Positions 1 to 8,363 are shown, counted from the first letter of the stretch. The stretch is 64,000 nucleotides of DNA from Citrobacter amalonaticus Y19 (GCF_000981805.1 NZ_CP011132.1:3720001-3784000); one strand, 5' to 3'. Numbers and translations: made by a program. Notes: generated from the letters alone by a model not told the origin.

Positions 1-965
1 TTGATAGAGTCAAAGCCCACATCCGGCCCCAGCAGTTTGAACTGACGCAGGTTGTTATTGCGCAGGGCGCCAATGTGGTACTGCTGTACCCAACCACGAC
101 GCGAATATTCCGCGCCCAGGAACACCAACACCGCAGTTTTGAACTGTGCCACTTCATGCTCGCTCAGCGTCTCGCCCGCCAGGCGGCGTGCCAGAATGCT
201 ATCCAGTTCAGCGTCACTGGACTCTGCGAACAGCACCACATCCAGCGCGTGGTCGGACACTTTACAGCCGTGCGCGGCGAAGTGGTCAAGGCGTTTGGTC
301 AGCGCGCTTTGCAGATCGCTAAAGCGACGGATGTCGGTGTCAGAGACTTCACCCAGTTTTGCCATGTAATCGTTGAAGGTCGCCTGCTCAATATTGAAGG
401 CTTTATCCGGACGCCAACTCGGTAACACTTTCACCAGGAAGCTGCTGTCTTTTGCGACCGTGGCGTGATGTTCCAGCGAATCAATTGGATCGTCAGTGGT
501 ACCGACCATTTTCACGTTCATCTGCTGCATGATGCCGCGCGCGGAGAATTTATCCTGCGCCAGCAGTTCGTTGCACTGATTCCAGATCTCGTCCGCCGTT
601 GATGGAGAGAGCAATTTGCCCGTCACGCCAAACGGACGACGCAGTTCAAGGTGTGTCCAGTGGTATAACGGGTTGCCGATAGTATGCGGAACCGTCGCCG
701 CCCACGCGTCAAACTTCTCGCGATCGGAGGCGTCGCCGGTACACAGGCGCTCAGCGACACCGTTGGTCCGCATGGCGCGCCATTTGTAATGGTCGCCCTT
801 CAGCCAGATGTCATACAGGTTATTGAATCGGTAGTCTTCGGCGATTTGCTGCGGCGGCAGATGGCAGTGGTAATCGAAGATAGGCTGGTCTTTGGCGTAA
901 TCATGATACAGACGGCGGGCAAATTCAGTATCAAGTAGAAAATCTTCTGTCATAAACGGGGTCAT
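1..965 (-). CDS. uxaC: Glucuronate/galacturonate isomerase, 3' part outside the window
   Basis: The reading frame starts at the ATG at 963-965 and runs leftward off the window edge, giving about 321 residues of a protein that is usually about 470. The start reads MTPFMTEDFLLDTEFARRL, as in enterobacterial UxaC. The metal-binding HCH element of this amidohydrolase-fold isomerase is encoded near residue 33. UxaC converts D-glucuronate to fructuronate and D-galacturonate to tagaturonate in the cytoplasm, the first step after hexuronate uptake. It is divergent from exuT, which encodes the matching transporter, and both are expected to be repressed by ExuR. The C-terminal third cannot be judged here. 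Confidence 0.95.
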   Translation of the reverse strand, partial: MTPFMTEDFLLDTEFARRLYHDYAKDQPIFDYHCHLPPQQIAEDYRFNNLYDIWLKGDHYKWRAMRTNGVAERLCTGDASDREKFDAWAATVPHTIGNPLYHWTHLELRRPFGVTGKLLSPSTADEIWNQCNELLAQDKFSARGIMQQMNVKMVGTTDDPIDSLEHHATVAKDSSFLVKVLPSWRPDKAFNIEQATFNDYMAKLGEVSDTDIRRFSDLQSALTKRLDHFAAHGCKVSDHALDVVLFAESSDAELDSILARRLAGETLSEHEVAQFKTAVLVFLGAEYSRRGWVQQYHIGALRNNNLRQFKLLGPDVGFDSI

Positions 966-1178
966 TTTCGTCTTCCTCTCAACGAGTGCGTCTGATTGCT
1001 TATGTAGCGATGCTGACAAAGTTATCACACCAATTTCCAGGGGCTGTAGATATTTTCGTGAGATAGATCAATAAATGCTGACAAATTATTTACCCTCAAA
1101 GAGGTAAACACCGTCCCAGGCCGCGCCAGCTCTGGTATCGCCGAATCGAAATAATAACCATGCTAAGATTCACACTTT

Positions 1179-1194
1179 TGTGATGGCACTCACC
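1179..1194 (+). promoter_or_regulatory. Predicted CRP site between uxaC and exuT
   Basis: The 16-mer TGTGATGGCACTCACC matches the CRP pattern TGTGA-N6-TCACA at 9 of 10 conserved positions. It lies in the 471-bp divergent region 966-1436, about 250 bp before exuT and 214 bp before uxaC. Catabolite control of hexuronate uptake is known in E. coli. The start sites it serves are not determined. The rest of this region holds a leader hairpin (separate entry) and AT-rich sequence; I could not place an ExuR operator with confidence. Confidence 0.6.
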
Positions 1195-1284
1195 TTTTAA
1201 AGTTGTATGACAAGTTATCTTTCTGCCGTCGCGATACATAAGCAGACGGAATGCAAAATTACCGATGATTCATCATCGGATTGA

Positions 1285-1349
1285 CCGGTACGGAAACCGA
1301 ATTAGCAAAATTTATTTATGGCAACGTTCGGGCGTACCGGCTTTTTTTT
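1285..1349 (+). terminator. Terminator-like hairpin in the exuT leader
   Basis: CCGGTACG at 1285-1292 is exactly complementary to CGTACCGG at 1333-1340. The second arm is followed by one C and then a run of eight T. The 40-nt loop is long for an intrinsic terminator. A shorter perfect inverted repeat, CCGATGAT/ATCATCGG, lies just upstream at 1262-1279. If transcription starts near the CRP site, this element sits in the untranslated leader about 90 nt before exuT. It could act as an attenuator, but it could also be chance. Confidence 0.35.
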
Positions 1350-1436
1350 GGTTACCCCGTCGTAAACAGCATCCTCTGCCCCAGGCAGGAAGATGACCGC
1401 GCTCCTTGCGGAAATAACAAAACGATGAGGTTTTAC

Positions 1437-2738
1437 ATGCGTAAAATTAAAGGGTTACGTTGGTACATGATTGCACTGGTGACGCTTGGCACCGTGCTGG
1501 GTTACCTGACGCGTAACACTGTGGCGGCTGCTGCGCCAACTCTGATGGAAGAGTTGCACATCTCCACCCAACAGTACTCCTATATCATCGCAGCCTATTC
1601 TGCTGCTTACACTGTCATGCAACCTGTTGCCGGCTATGTGCTGGATATACTGGGTACCAAAATAGGCTACGCGATGTTTGCCGTGCTATGGGCCGTTTTC
1701 TGTGGCGCAACCGCGCTGGCAGGAAGCTGGGGTGGCCTGGCGCTGGCGCGTGGTGCGGTCGGTGCGGCAGAAGCCGCGATGATCCCGGCAGGCCTGAAAG
1801 CCAGTTCCGAATGGTTCCCGGCGAAAGAGCGCTCCATTGCGGTCGGCTACTTTAACGTCGGTTCCTCTATCGGTGCGATGATTGCTCCGCCGCTGGTTGT
1901 CTGGGCGATCGTGATGCACAGTTGGCAGATGGCGTTCATCATCTCTGGCGTCCTGAGCTTCATCTGGGCCATGTCCTGGCTTATCTTCTATAAGCACCCG
2001 CGTGACCAGAAAAAACTGACGGACGAAGAGCGCGACTACATTATTAATGGTCAGGAAGCGCAGCACAAAAACAGCACCCAAAAGAAAATGTCACTCGTGC
2101 AGATCCTGCGTAACCGCCAGTTCTGGGGTATCGCTCTGCCGCGTTTCCTTGCTGAGCCAGCCTGGGGGACATTTAACGCCTGGATCCCGCTGTTCATGTT
2201 CAAAGTCTATGGCTTTAACCTGAAAGAAATTGCGATGTTCGCCTGGATGCCGATGCTGTTTGCCGACCTCGGTTGCATCGTGGGCGGTTACCTGCCGCCG
2301 CTGTTCCAGCGCTGGTTTGGCGTCAACCTGATTGTCTCACGTAAAATGGTCGTCACCCTCGGCGCCGTACTGATGATTGGCCCAGGGATGATCGGTCTGT
2401 TCACCAGCCCATACATCGCCATCATGCTGCTGTGTATTGGTGGTTTTGCTCACCAGGCCCTGTCCGGTGCGCTGATTACCCTCTCTTCTGACGTCTTCGG
2501 TCGTAATGAAGTGGCAACGGCGAACGGTCTGACCGGGATGTCTGCCTGGCTCGCAAGCACGCTGTTTGCCCTGGTAGTCGGTGCGCTGGCAGACACCATC
2601 GGCTTCAGCCCGCTGTTTGCGGTACTGGCCGTGTTCGACCTGCTCGGTGCGCTGGTTATCTGGACCGTGCTGCAAAACAAACCGGCCAGTGACGTTGATT
2701 CCGATACGCAGTTCAATAAGCCGGCAGCGCAGAGTTAG
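1437..2738 (+). CDS. exuT: Hexuronate/proton symporter
   Basis: This 433-residue MFS transporter (anion:cation symporter family) is near-identical to enterobacterial ExuT, starting MRKIKGLRWYMIALVTLG. It imports D-galacturonate and D-glucuronate across the inner membrane. About twelve hydrophobic segments are visible, with a central cytoplasmic loop near residues 195-235 containing HPRDQKKLTDEER. The ATG at 1437 is preferred over in-frame upstream starts because it matches the family length and follows ACGATGAGG at a suitable distance. It is divergent from uxaC, ends in a strong terminator, and precedes the repressor gene exuR. Confidence 0.96.
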   Translation: MRKIKGLRWYMIALVTLGTVLGYLTRNTVAAAAPTLMEELHISTQQYSYIIAAYSAAYTVMQPVAGYVLDILGTKIGYAMFAVLWAVFCGATALAGSWGGLALARGAVGAAEAAMIPAGLKASSEWFPAKERSIAVGYFNVGSSIGAMIAPPLVVWAIVMHSWQMAFIISGVLSFIWAMSWLIFYKHPRDQKKLTDEERDYIINGQEAQHKNSTQKKMSLVQILRNRQFWGIALPRFLAEPAWGTFNAWIPLFMFKVYGFNLKEIAMFAWMPMLFADLGCIVGGYLPPLFQRWFGVNLIVSRKMVVTLGAVLMIGPGMIGLFTSPYIAIMLLCIGGFAHQALSGALITLSSDVFGRNEVATANGLTGMSAWLASTLFALVVGALADTIGFSPLFAVLAVFDLLGALVIWTVLQNKPASDVDSDTQFNKPAAQS

Positions 2739-2769
2739 CCTGCCGACGAATAATACATAAGCAAACCAG

Positions 2770-2801
2770 GCCGCCTGCAGGCACTCGCAGGCGGCTTTTT
2801 C
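2770..2801 (+). terminator. Intrinsic terminator of exuT
   Basis: GCCGCCTGC at 2770-2778 pairs with GCAGGCGGC at 2787-2795 around an 8-nt loop and is followed by five T. It lies 31 bp after the exuT stop, so exuR probably has its own promoter in the 75 bp between this hairpin and its start. Confidence 0.85.
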
Positions 2802-2875
2802 GTTTCTGCGTATAGAGCCAACCTCGCGAAAGTGGTATAACAAATACAGTCTGCCGTATCATGCCTGGAGTGCAT

Positions 2876-3652
2876 ATGGAAATCACCGAACCACGACGTT
2901 TGTATCAACAACTTGCCGCTGATTTAAAAGAGCGCATCGAACAGGGCGTTTACCTGGTGGGCGATAAATTGCCTGCAGAGCGTTTTATTGCCGATGAAAA
3001 AAACGTCAGCCGTACCGTGGTTCGTGAAGCCATCATCATGCTGGAAGTCGAAGGATTCGTTGAGGTTCGTAAAGGTTCCGGGATCCACGTAATTTCCAAC
3101 CAGCCACGCCACCAGCAGGCCACTGACGAGTCACTGGAGTTTGCCAACTACGGTCCTTTTGAGCTGCTACAGGCGCGTCAGCTTATCGAAAGCAACATTG
3201 CGGAGTTCGCCGCAACCCAGGTCACCAAGCAAGACATCATGAAGCTGATGGCTATCCAGGAACAGGCGCGCAACGAAAAATGTTTCCGCGACTCCGAATG
3301 GGATCTGCAATTCCACATTCAGGTTGCGTTAGCCACCCAGAATTCAGCGCTGGCCGCTATCGTGGAAAAAATGTGGACTCAGCGCAGTCACAACCCGTAC
3401 TGGAAGAAACTGCACGAACACATTGATGCGCGTACCGTGGATAACTGGTGTGACGACCACGATCAAATCCTTAAAGCGTTGATCCGCAAAGACCCACATG
3501 CGGCAAAACTGGCGATGTGGCAGCATCTCGAGAACACAAAAATCATGCTGTTTAATGAAACCAGCGACGATTTTGAATTTAATGCTGACCGTTACCTGTT
3601 TGCCGAAAACCCGGTGGTTCATCTTGATACGGTGGCAAACGCAACAAAATAA
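2876..3652 (+). CDS. exuR: GntR-family repressor of hexuronate genes
   Basis: The protein has 258 residues starting MEITEPRRLYQQLAADL, the family length. An N-terminal GntR winged helix (about residues 8-75, with SRTVVREAIIMLEVEGFVEV) is followed by an FCD effector domain (about 95-230) with conserved histidines for metal or ligand binding. ExuR represses exuT, uxaCA, uxaB and its own gene, and is released by tagaturonate or fructuronate. The ATG at 2876 matches E. coli ExuR; the in-frame start 15 bp upstream is not needed. TGGTATAACAAAT at 2833-2845, just before the gene, could be an autoregulatory half-site (weak). Confidence 0.95.
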   Translation: MEITEPRRLYQQLAADLKERIEQGVYLVGDKLPAERFIADEKNVSRTVVREAIIMLEVEGFVEVRKGSGIHVISNQPRHQQATDESLEFANYGPFELLQARQLIESNIAEFAATQVTKQDIMKLMAIQEQARNEKCFRDSEWDLQFHIQVALATQNSALAAIVEKMWTQRSHNPYWKKLHEHIDARTVDNWCDDHDQILKALIRKDPHAAKLAMWQHLENTKIMLFNETSDDFEFNADRYLFAENPVVHLDTVANATK

Positions 3653-3665
3653 TATTTCTTGATTC

Positions 3666-3689
3666 GACAGGCGCGCCGCGGCGCCTGTC
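3666..3689. other. GC-rich palindrome after exuR, in a 338-bp gene-free gap
   Basis: The segment GACAGGCGCGCCGCGGCGCCTGTC is a nearly perfect inverted repeat 13 bp after exuR. It has no adjoining T run on either side, so it is not a classic terminator but may stabilise or end the exuR transcript. The remainder of 3653-3990 is AT-rich and must contain the yqjA promoter. No further gene or repeat was seen. Confidence 0.4.
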
Positions 3690-3990
3690 AGTAAGCGAAA
3701 GGTATAAAGTGTCAGCCTGTGTAAATCCTCTCGCCACCCTCTCCTGCGATCAGCAGAATCACACTTCACGGACGTGTAATTTCTATAACGGACTACGTTG
3801 ACCTTTGTTACAATTAGATGCAATTCGAATTTATGTTTGTTAGTGCTTGCTTAATTCATAACTTTTAACAGGGAATAGTTCAGGCCGCGGCTTTGCGCCG
3901 TCCGCACACCATGCAAAACATTAACAATGATGCGGCGTAGCAAACTGTTGATCCCGGCGTGACGTTAACCAATTCGACCTGGAATACTGA

Positions 3991-4653
3991 ATGGAACTTT
4001 TGACTCAATTACTGCATGCCCTGTGGGCGCAGGATTTTGAAACACTGGCCAATCCTTCCATGATTGGCATGCTGTATTTTGTTTTATTTATGATTCTGTT
4101 TCTGGAAAACGGGTTGCTGCCAGCCGCCTTTTTACCCGGCGACAGCCTGCTGGTGTTAGTGGGTGTTCTGATTGCTAAAGGCGCAATGGGCTTTCCGCAA
4201 ACCATTCTGTTACTGACCGCGGCGGCAAGCCTCGGTTGCTGGCTGAGCTATATTCAGGGTCGATGGCTGGGCAATACCCGCATTGTACAAAACTGGTTAT
4301 CACACCTGCCCGCCCACTATCACCAACGCGCTCACCATTTGTTCCATAAGCATGGTCTTTCCGCCCTGCTTATTGGCCGTTTTATCGCGTTTGTTCGCAC
4401 CTTGCTGCCTACTATCGCGGGTTTATCCGGCCTGAATAATGCCCGCTTTCAATTTTTCAACTGGATGAGCGGGTTGCTGTGGGTGCTGATTTTAACCAGC
4501 CTGGGTTATCTGCTGGGGAAAACGCCGGTATTCCTGAAGTATGAAGATCAGTTGATGTCGTGCCTGATGCTGTTACCCGTTGTGCTGCTGGTTTTTGGCC
4601 TGGGCGGTTCACTGGTCGTCCTGTGGAAAAAGAAATACGGGAATCGAGGGTAA
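3991..4653 (+). CDS. yqjA: DedA-family inner-membrane protein
   Basis: This 220-residue DedA/VTT-domain protein closely matches E. coli YqjA. Conserved DedA features are visible: FLENGLLPAAFLPGDSLL near residues 35-52, and GRFIAFVRTLLPTIAGLSG near 130-148. DedA proteins are implicated in lipid recycling, membrane potential and drug and alkaline pH tolerance; YqjA has been described as proton-dependent. The gene is three bases upstream of mzrA and surely co-transcribed. In E. coli this pair belongs to the Cpx envelope-stress regulon; no CpxR box was confidently placed here. Confidence 0.95.
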   Translation: MELLTQLLHALWAQDFETLANPSMIGMLYFVLFMILFLENGLLPAAFLPGDSLLVLVGVLIAKGAMGFPQTILLLTAAASLGCWLSYIQGRWLGNTRIVQNWLSHLPAHYHQRAHHLFHKHGLSALLIGRFIAFVRTLLPTIAGLSGLNNARFQFFNWMSGLLWVLILTSLGYLLGKTPVFLKYEDQLMSCLMLLPVVLLVFGLGGSLVVLWKKKYGNRG

Positions 4654-4656
4654 GGA

Positions 4657-5040
4657 ATGCTAAAACCGCGCATAACGCTTAAACAACTGGCCTGGAGCAC
4701 CGCCTTTCTGCTGGTGTTAAGCGCCACGTTGTTGGTCTGGTCAGCGATTCGTCAACAAGAATCCACGCTGGCGATCCGTGCCGTCCACCAGGGGGCCAGC
4801 GTGCCGGACGGCTTCTCGATCTGGCATCATCTCGACGCTAACGGCATTCGTTTTAAAAGCATTACACCGAAGAATGACACTCTGCTCATCACTTTCGATT
4901 CCAGCGCCCAGAGTGCCGCCGCCAAAGCGGTGCTCGACAAAACGTTGCCACACGGCTACATCATCGCTCAGCAGGATGATAACAGTCAGGCCGTCCAGTG
5001 GTTGTCACGTTTACGCGATACCCCACATCGGGTAGGGTAA
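4657..5040 (+). CDS. mzrA: EnvZ/OmpR modulator, small inner-membrane protein
   Basis: A 127-residue protein with one N-terminal transmembrane segment (about residues 11-30) and a periplasmic domain, matching MzrA (formerly YqjB). In E. coli MzrA contacts the sensor kinase EnvZ and raises OmpR phosphorylation, so linking Cpx signalling to the EnvZ/OmpR system. Only three bases separate it from yqjA, with AAGGA acting as the ribosome binding site at the end of the upstream gene. The sequence is less conserved than YqjA, but length and position fit. Confidence 0.9.
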   Translation: MLKPRITLKQLAWSTAFLLVLSATLLVWSAIRQQESTLAIRAVHQGASVPDGFSIWHHLDANGIRFKSITPKNDTLLITFDSSAQSAAAKAVLDKTLPHGYIIAQQDDNSQAVQWLSRLRDTPHRVG

Positions 5041-5188
5041 TCTCCAGGAATCCGAATCATATCACCCACTTTGGTGATTTCAGCGATTAATGTCTATGAT
5101 TAATGAGGCGGTGGGGTCACCCTGTCGCTTTATCACTGGATCATCGTTTCTGAATTCATGGGGACGAGTCACAATGGAAGGTTCAAGA

Positions 5189-5557
5189 ATGAAATACCGC
5201 ATCGCTTTCGCTATTTCCCTTTTCGCGCTCAGTGCCGGCAGTTATGCCAACACCCTCTGTCAGGAGAAAGAGCAGGATATTCAACGGGAAATCAGCTACG
5301 CCGAAAAACACAATAACCAGAACCGTATCAATGGGCTGAAAAAAGCGCTCAGCGAAGTCAGAGCCCACTGTACTGACAGCAAGCTGCGTGCCGATCATCA
5401 GGAAAAAATTGCTGAGCAGAAAGAAGTGATCGCCGAACGTCAGCGCGATCTCGCCGAAGCGAAGCAAAAAGGCGATGCGGACAAAATTGCCAAACGCGAG
5501 CGCAAGCTGGCGGAAGCCCGGGCTGAACTGAAAGAGCTCGAAGCTCGCGACTACTAA
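5189..5557 (+). CDS. yqjC: Periplasmic DUF1090 protein
   Basis: The 122-residue product has a cleavable signal peptide (MKYRIAFAISLFALSAGSYA) and then a highly charged helical region with the repeating pattern DLAEAKQKGDADKIAKRERK, probably coiled coil, ending LEARDY. Two cysteines (in TLCQEK and AHCTDS) could form a disulfide. It matches E. coli YqjC, whose molecular function is unknown. The ATG at 5189 gives the family length; an in-frame start at 5090 would put 33 extra residues before the signal peptide. It starts the yqjCDEK group. Confidence 0.9.
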   Translation: MKYRIAFAISLFALSAGSYANTLCQEKEQDIQREISYAEKHNNQNRINGLKKALSEVRAHCTDSKLRADHQEKIAEQKEVIAERQRDLAEAKQKGDADKIAKRERKLAEARAELKELEARDY

Positions 5558-5589
5558 GCATCAGACCACTTACTCACCTGGAGAATACT

Positions 5590-5895
5590 ATGTCGAAAGA
5601 AAACACATCGGAACATCTGCGCGCTGAGTTGAAATCCCTGGCCGATACGCTGGAAGAGGTGCTGAACTCCTCTGGTGATAAATCGAAAGAAGAGCTGAGT
5701 AAGATCCGCAGCAAAGCCGAACGCGCGCTGAAAGAGAGCCGCTATCGCCTCGGTGAAACGGGCGATGCTATTGCCAAACAGACCCGTGAAGCCGCTGCGC
5801 GTGCTGACGACTATGTGCGCGAAAATCCGTGGACCGGTGTCGGGATCGGCGCGGCAGTGGGCGTCGTGCTGGGCGTTTTGCTGTCGCGTCGTTAA
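5590..5895 (+). CDS. yqjD: ElaB/YqjD family membrane-anchored ribosome-binding protein
   Basis: The 101-residue protein has a long charged helix (residues 1-75), then the family signature YVRENPWTGVGIGAAVGVV and a C-terminal glycine-rich transmembrane helix ending LLSRR. E. coli YqjD is an RpoS-dependent inner-membrane protein that binds 70S/100S ribosomes in stationary phase and inhibits growth when overproduced. A GGAG ribosome binding site lies just upstream. Its stop codon overlaps an ATG of the downstream gene, indicating translational coupling. Confidence 0.95.
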   Translation: MSKENTSEHLRAELKSLADTLEEVLNSSGDKSKEELSKIRSKAERALKESRYRLGETGDAIAKQTREAAARADDYVRENPWTGVGIGAAVGVVLGVLLSRR

Positions 5896-5897
5896 TG

Positions 5898-6302
5898 ATG
5901 GCGGATCCTCATCACGCACAAGGGCCCGGGAAAAGCGTTCTGGGTATCGGGCAGCGGATTGTCACTATCCTTGTTGAGATGGTGGAAACCCGGTTGCGTC
6001 TGGCAGTGGTCGAGCTGGAAGAAGAAAAGGCTAACCTCTTTCAGCTCCTGCTGATGCTGGGACTCACCATGCTCTTCGCGGCATTTGGTTTGATGAGCCT
6101 GATGGTGTTAATCATCTGGGCCGTCGACCCGCAGTATCGGCTCAATGCGATGATTGCCACCACGGTCGTTCTGCTGGCTCTGGCACTGATTGGCGGAATA
6201 TGGACGCTGCGCAAAGCGCGGCGCTCCACATTGTTACGCCATACCCGCCATGAACTGGCGAATGACCGGCAATTGCTCGAGGAGGAGAGTCGTGAGCGGT
6301 AA
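5898..6302 (+). CDS. yqjE: Phage holin-like inner-membrane protein (DUF1469)
   Basis: The 134-residue product matches E. coli YqjE. It has an N-terminal amphipathic part with ETRLRLAVVELEEEKANL, and two transmembrane helices (about residues 46-70 and 80-103). The family is annotated as a putative actinobacterial-type holin-X, but no holin role is established. Two adjacent ATG codons at 5895 and 5898 overlap the yqjD stop; the second gives the usual MADPHHAQGPGK start. Its 3' end overlaps yqjK by 11 bases. Confidence 0.92.
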   Translation: MADPHHAQGPGKSVLGIGQRIVTILVEMVETRLRLAVVELEEEKANLFQLLLMLGLTMLFAAFGLMSLMVLIIWAVDPQYRLNAMIATTVVLLALALIGGIWTLRKARRSTLLRHTRHELANDRQLLEEESRER

Positions 6303-6585
6303 AGTCGAACGTGCACAGCGTAAGGCCCGACTGCTTCGAGAGATCCAACAGCAACGGCTGGATCTTTCAGCCAGTCGTCGTGACTGGCTGGAAGCCACAG
6401 GCGCTTACGATCGTGGCTGGAACACGCTGCTGAGTTTGCGCTCCTGGGCGCTGGTCGGCAGCAGCGTGATGGCGGTCTGGACGATTCGCCATCCTAACCT
6501 GCTCGTGCGTTGGGCAAGGCGTGGGTTCGGTCTCTGGAGCGCATGGCGACTGGTCAAAAAGACGCTGCGCTCGCCTGTCGCCTGA
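6292..6585 (+). CDS. yqjK: YqjK-like family protein
   Basis: A 97-residue basic protein matching E. coli YqjK, with QQQRLDLSASRRDWLEATGAY near residues 18-38, one likely transmembrane segment near SLRSWALVGSSVMAVWTI, and a tryptophan-rich tail. Translation is assigned to the GTG at 6292 because GAGGAGAG lies directly upstream and the length fits the family. The start overlaps the end of yqjE, so it is the last gene of the coupled yqjCDEK group. The function is unknown. The stop codon lies inside a REP element. Confidence 0.88.
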   Translation: MSGKVERAQRKARLLREIQQQRLDLSASRRDWLEATGAYDRGWNTLLSLRSWALVGSSVMAVWTIRHPNLLVRWARRGFGLWSAWRLVKKTLRSPVA

Positions 6586-6663
6586 TGGCGCTTCGCTTAT
6601 CAGGCCTACGCACGCTCACACTCAATATGTAGGCCGGATAAGGCATCGCCGCCATCCGGCAAC
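6580..6663. repeat. BIME: pair of inverted REP units
   Basis: Two REP-type palindromes face each other, GCCTGATGGCGCTTCGCTTA...CAGGCCTAC and GTAGGCCGGATAAGGC...GCCATCCGGCAAC. They occupy the gap after yqjK and include its stop codon. Such elements act as mRNA 3'-stabilising hairpins and gyrase/IHF targets in enterobacteria. The rest of 6664-6839 holds the yqjF promoter; no other gene was seen. Confidence 0.9.
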
Positions 6664-6839
6664 GGCAATACCGCTCCACCACAAAATCAAAATTTTTGAA
6701 GATTATTGACAGTTTTCCTTGCTAACAATTCTCATTCTTCCCGCTTATGATTCTCTCCATCGACAGCAATGACGCGGAACACCGCGAAATTGCACTAAAA
6801 AACAAAATCAGCAGTCTGTGTGGTTTCCTGGAGAGAAGA

Positions 6840-7232
6840 ATGAAAAAATTAGAAGATGTTGGTGTACTGGTAGCACGTATTCTGATGCCAATCCTGTTTA
6901 TTACCGCAGGTTGGGGAAAAATCACCGGTTACGCAGGTACCCAACAATATATGGAAGCGATGGGCGTTCCGGGATTCCTGCTGCCACTGACCATTTTGCT
7001 CGAGTTTGGCGGCGGTCTGGCGATTCTGTTCGGTTTCCTGACCCGTACCACCGCGCTGTTTACCGCAGGCTTCACGCTGCTGACCGCGTTTATCTTCCAC
7101 AGTAACTTTGCGGAAGGTGTTAACTCACTGATGTTCATGAAAAACCTGACCATTGCTGGCGGCTTCCTGCTGCTGGGTATTACCGGTCCGGGCGCATTCA
7201 GTATCGACCGCGTACTGAACAAAAAGTGGTAA
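6840..7232 (+). CDS. yqjF: DoxX-family inner-membrane protein
   Basis: The product is 130 residues with four hydrophobic segments, the DoxX arrangement (SVxAR-like VARILMPILFITAGWGKI near residues 10-28; MFMKNLTIAGGFLLL near 97-111). It matches E. coli YqjF. In E. coli its promoter is activated by YhaJ and responds to nitroaromatic breakdown products and quinone-like compounds, so it is probably linked to redox or quinone stress. The ATG at 6840 follows GGAGAGAAGA and gives the family length. A terminator follows at once. Confidence 0.93.
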   Translation: MKKLEDVGVLVARILMPILFITAGWGKITGYAGTQQYMEAMGVPGFLLPLTILLEFGGGLAILFGFLTRTTALFTAGFTLLTAFIFHSNFAEGVNSLMFMKNLTIAGGFLLLGITGPGAFSIDRVLNKKW

Positions 7233-7256
7233 GCGCTCTATAATGAATGAAAAAGA

Positions 7257-7282
7257 ACGAGGGGATTTTCTCCTCGTTTTTG
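7257..7282 (+). terminator. Intrinsic terminator after yqjF
   Basis: ACGAGGGGATTTTCTCCTCGT forms a hairpin followed by TTTTT, in the 70-bp gap between yqjF and yqjG. Confidence 0.85.
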
Positions 7283-7302
7283 CTATCTGAGGGAAAGAAA
7301 TC

Positions 7303-8289
7303 ATGGGACAACTGATCGACGGCGTCTGGCATGACACCTGGTATGACACCAAATCTACCGGGGGCAAATTTCAACGTTCTGTATCGGCATTCCGTAACTG
7401 GCTCACGACGGATGGCACACCAGGCCCTTCCGGCGAAGGCGGTTTTGCTGCGGAAAAAGACCGCTATCATCTGTATGTTTCACTCGCCTGTCCGTGGGCG
7501 CACCGTACGTTAATCCTGCGTAAGCTCAAGGGGCTGGAGCCGTTTATCTCCGTCTCGGTGGTGAACCCATTGATGCTGGAAAACGGCTGGACCTTTGACG
7601 ATGATTTCCCGGCGGCCACGGGCGATACCTTATATCAGCATGAGTTTCTGTATCAGCTTTACCTGCACGCCGATCCCCATTACAGCGGTCGCGTCACCGT
7701 GCCAGTGCTGTGGGATAAAAAGAACCATACGATTGTCAGCAATGAATCCGCTGAAATCATTCGCATGTTCAATACGGCGTTTGATGCGCTGGGCGCAAAA
7801 GCCGGGGACTACTATCCTCCCGAACTGCGCAATAAGATCGACGAACTGAACGGCTGGATTTATGACAACGTTAACAATGGCGTCTATAAAGCTGGCTTTG
7901 CCACCAGCCAGCAGGCCTATGACGACGCGGTAGAAAACGTCTTTACCGCGCTGGCGCGACTGGAGCAGCTCCTCGGTCAGCATCGCTATCTGACGGGCAA
8001 TCAGCTCACAGAGGCAGATATTCGTTTGTGGACAACGCTCGTCCGCTTTGATCCGGTGTATGTCACACATTTCAAATGCGACAAGCATCGCATCAGCGAC
8101 TATCTCAACCTGTATGGTTTCCTGCGTGATATTTATCAGATACCGGGCATCGCGGAAACGGTCAATTTTGACCATATTCGCAATCACTATTTCCGCAGTC
8201 ATAAGACGATTAATCCGACGGGCATTATCTCCATTGGCCCGTGGCAGGATCTCGACGAACCGCACGGGCGTGACAGCCGTTTTCGCTGA
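7303..8289 (+). CDS. yqjG: Glutathionyl-hydroquinone reductase
   Basis: This 328-residue xi-class glutathione transferase matches E. coli YqjG. The thioredoxin-like N-terminal domain has the catalytic Cys63 in SLACPWAHRTL, and a helical C-terminal domain includes HRYLTGNQLTEADIRLWTTL. The enzyme reduces glutathionyl-hydroquinones to hydroquinones, releasing oxidised glutathione. The neighbouring yqjF and its regulator yhaJ also respond to quinone-type stress, suggesting a common theme. It has its own start 20 bp after the yqjF terminator, so read-through or a short promoter must serve it. Confidence 0.96.
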   Translation: MGQLIDGVWHDTWYDTKSTGGKFQRSVSAFRNWLTTDGTPGPSGEGGFAAEKDRYHLYVSLACPWAHRTLILRKLKGLEPFISVSVVNPLMLENGWTFDDDFPAATGDTLYQHEFLYQLYLHADPHYSGRVTVPVLWDKKNHTIVSNESAEIIRMFNTAFDALGAKAGDYYPPELRNKIDELNGWIYDNVNNGVYKAGFATSQQAYDDAVENVFTALARLEQLLGQHRYLTGNQLTEADIRLWTTLVRFDPVYVTHFKCDKHRISDYLNLYGFLRDIYQIPGIAETVNFDHIRNHYFRSHKTINPTGIISIGPWQDLDEPHGRDSRFR

Positions 8290-8295
8290 GTGAAT

Positions 8296-8317
8296 CCAGG
8301 CACCCTTCAGGGTGCCT
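8296..8317. repeat. First copy of a 22-bp repeated hairpin (AGGCACCC TTCA GGGTGCCT)
   Basis: A perfect 8-bp stem with TTCA loop, 7 bp after the yqjG stop. The identical 22-mer recurs at 8458-8479. It probably helps end the yqjG transcript. Confidence 0.8.
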
Positions 8318-8327
8318 CCGTGCGCTG

Positions 8328-8363
8328 AAAAAGAAGGAAAAAACGGGGTTTTTCCTTCTTTTT
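8328..8363. terminator. Bidirectional terminator after yqjG
   Basis: AAAAAGAAGGAAAAA and TTTTTCCTTCTTTTT pair around ACGGGG, giving a strong hairpin with T runs on both strands. Confidence 0.75.

Noticed and set aside
1265..1396. 43-codon open frame in the exuT leader as a leader peptide
   Set aside because: No ribosome binding site, and its codons run through the terminator-like arms. Nothing in its composition suggests attenuation by a specific amino acid.
3666..3689. exuR palindrome as an operator
   Set aside because: It sits just after the exuR stop, away from any promoter I can identify, and its GC-rich arms do not resemble GntR/ExuR half-sites.
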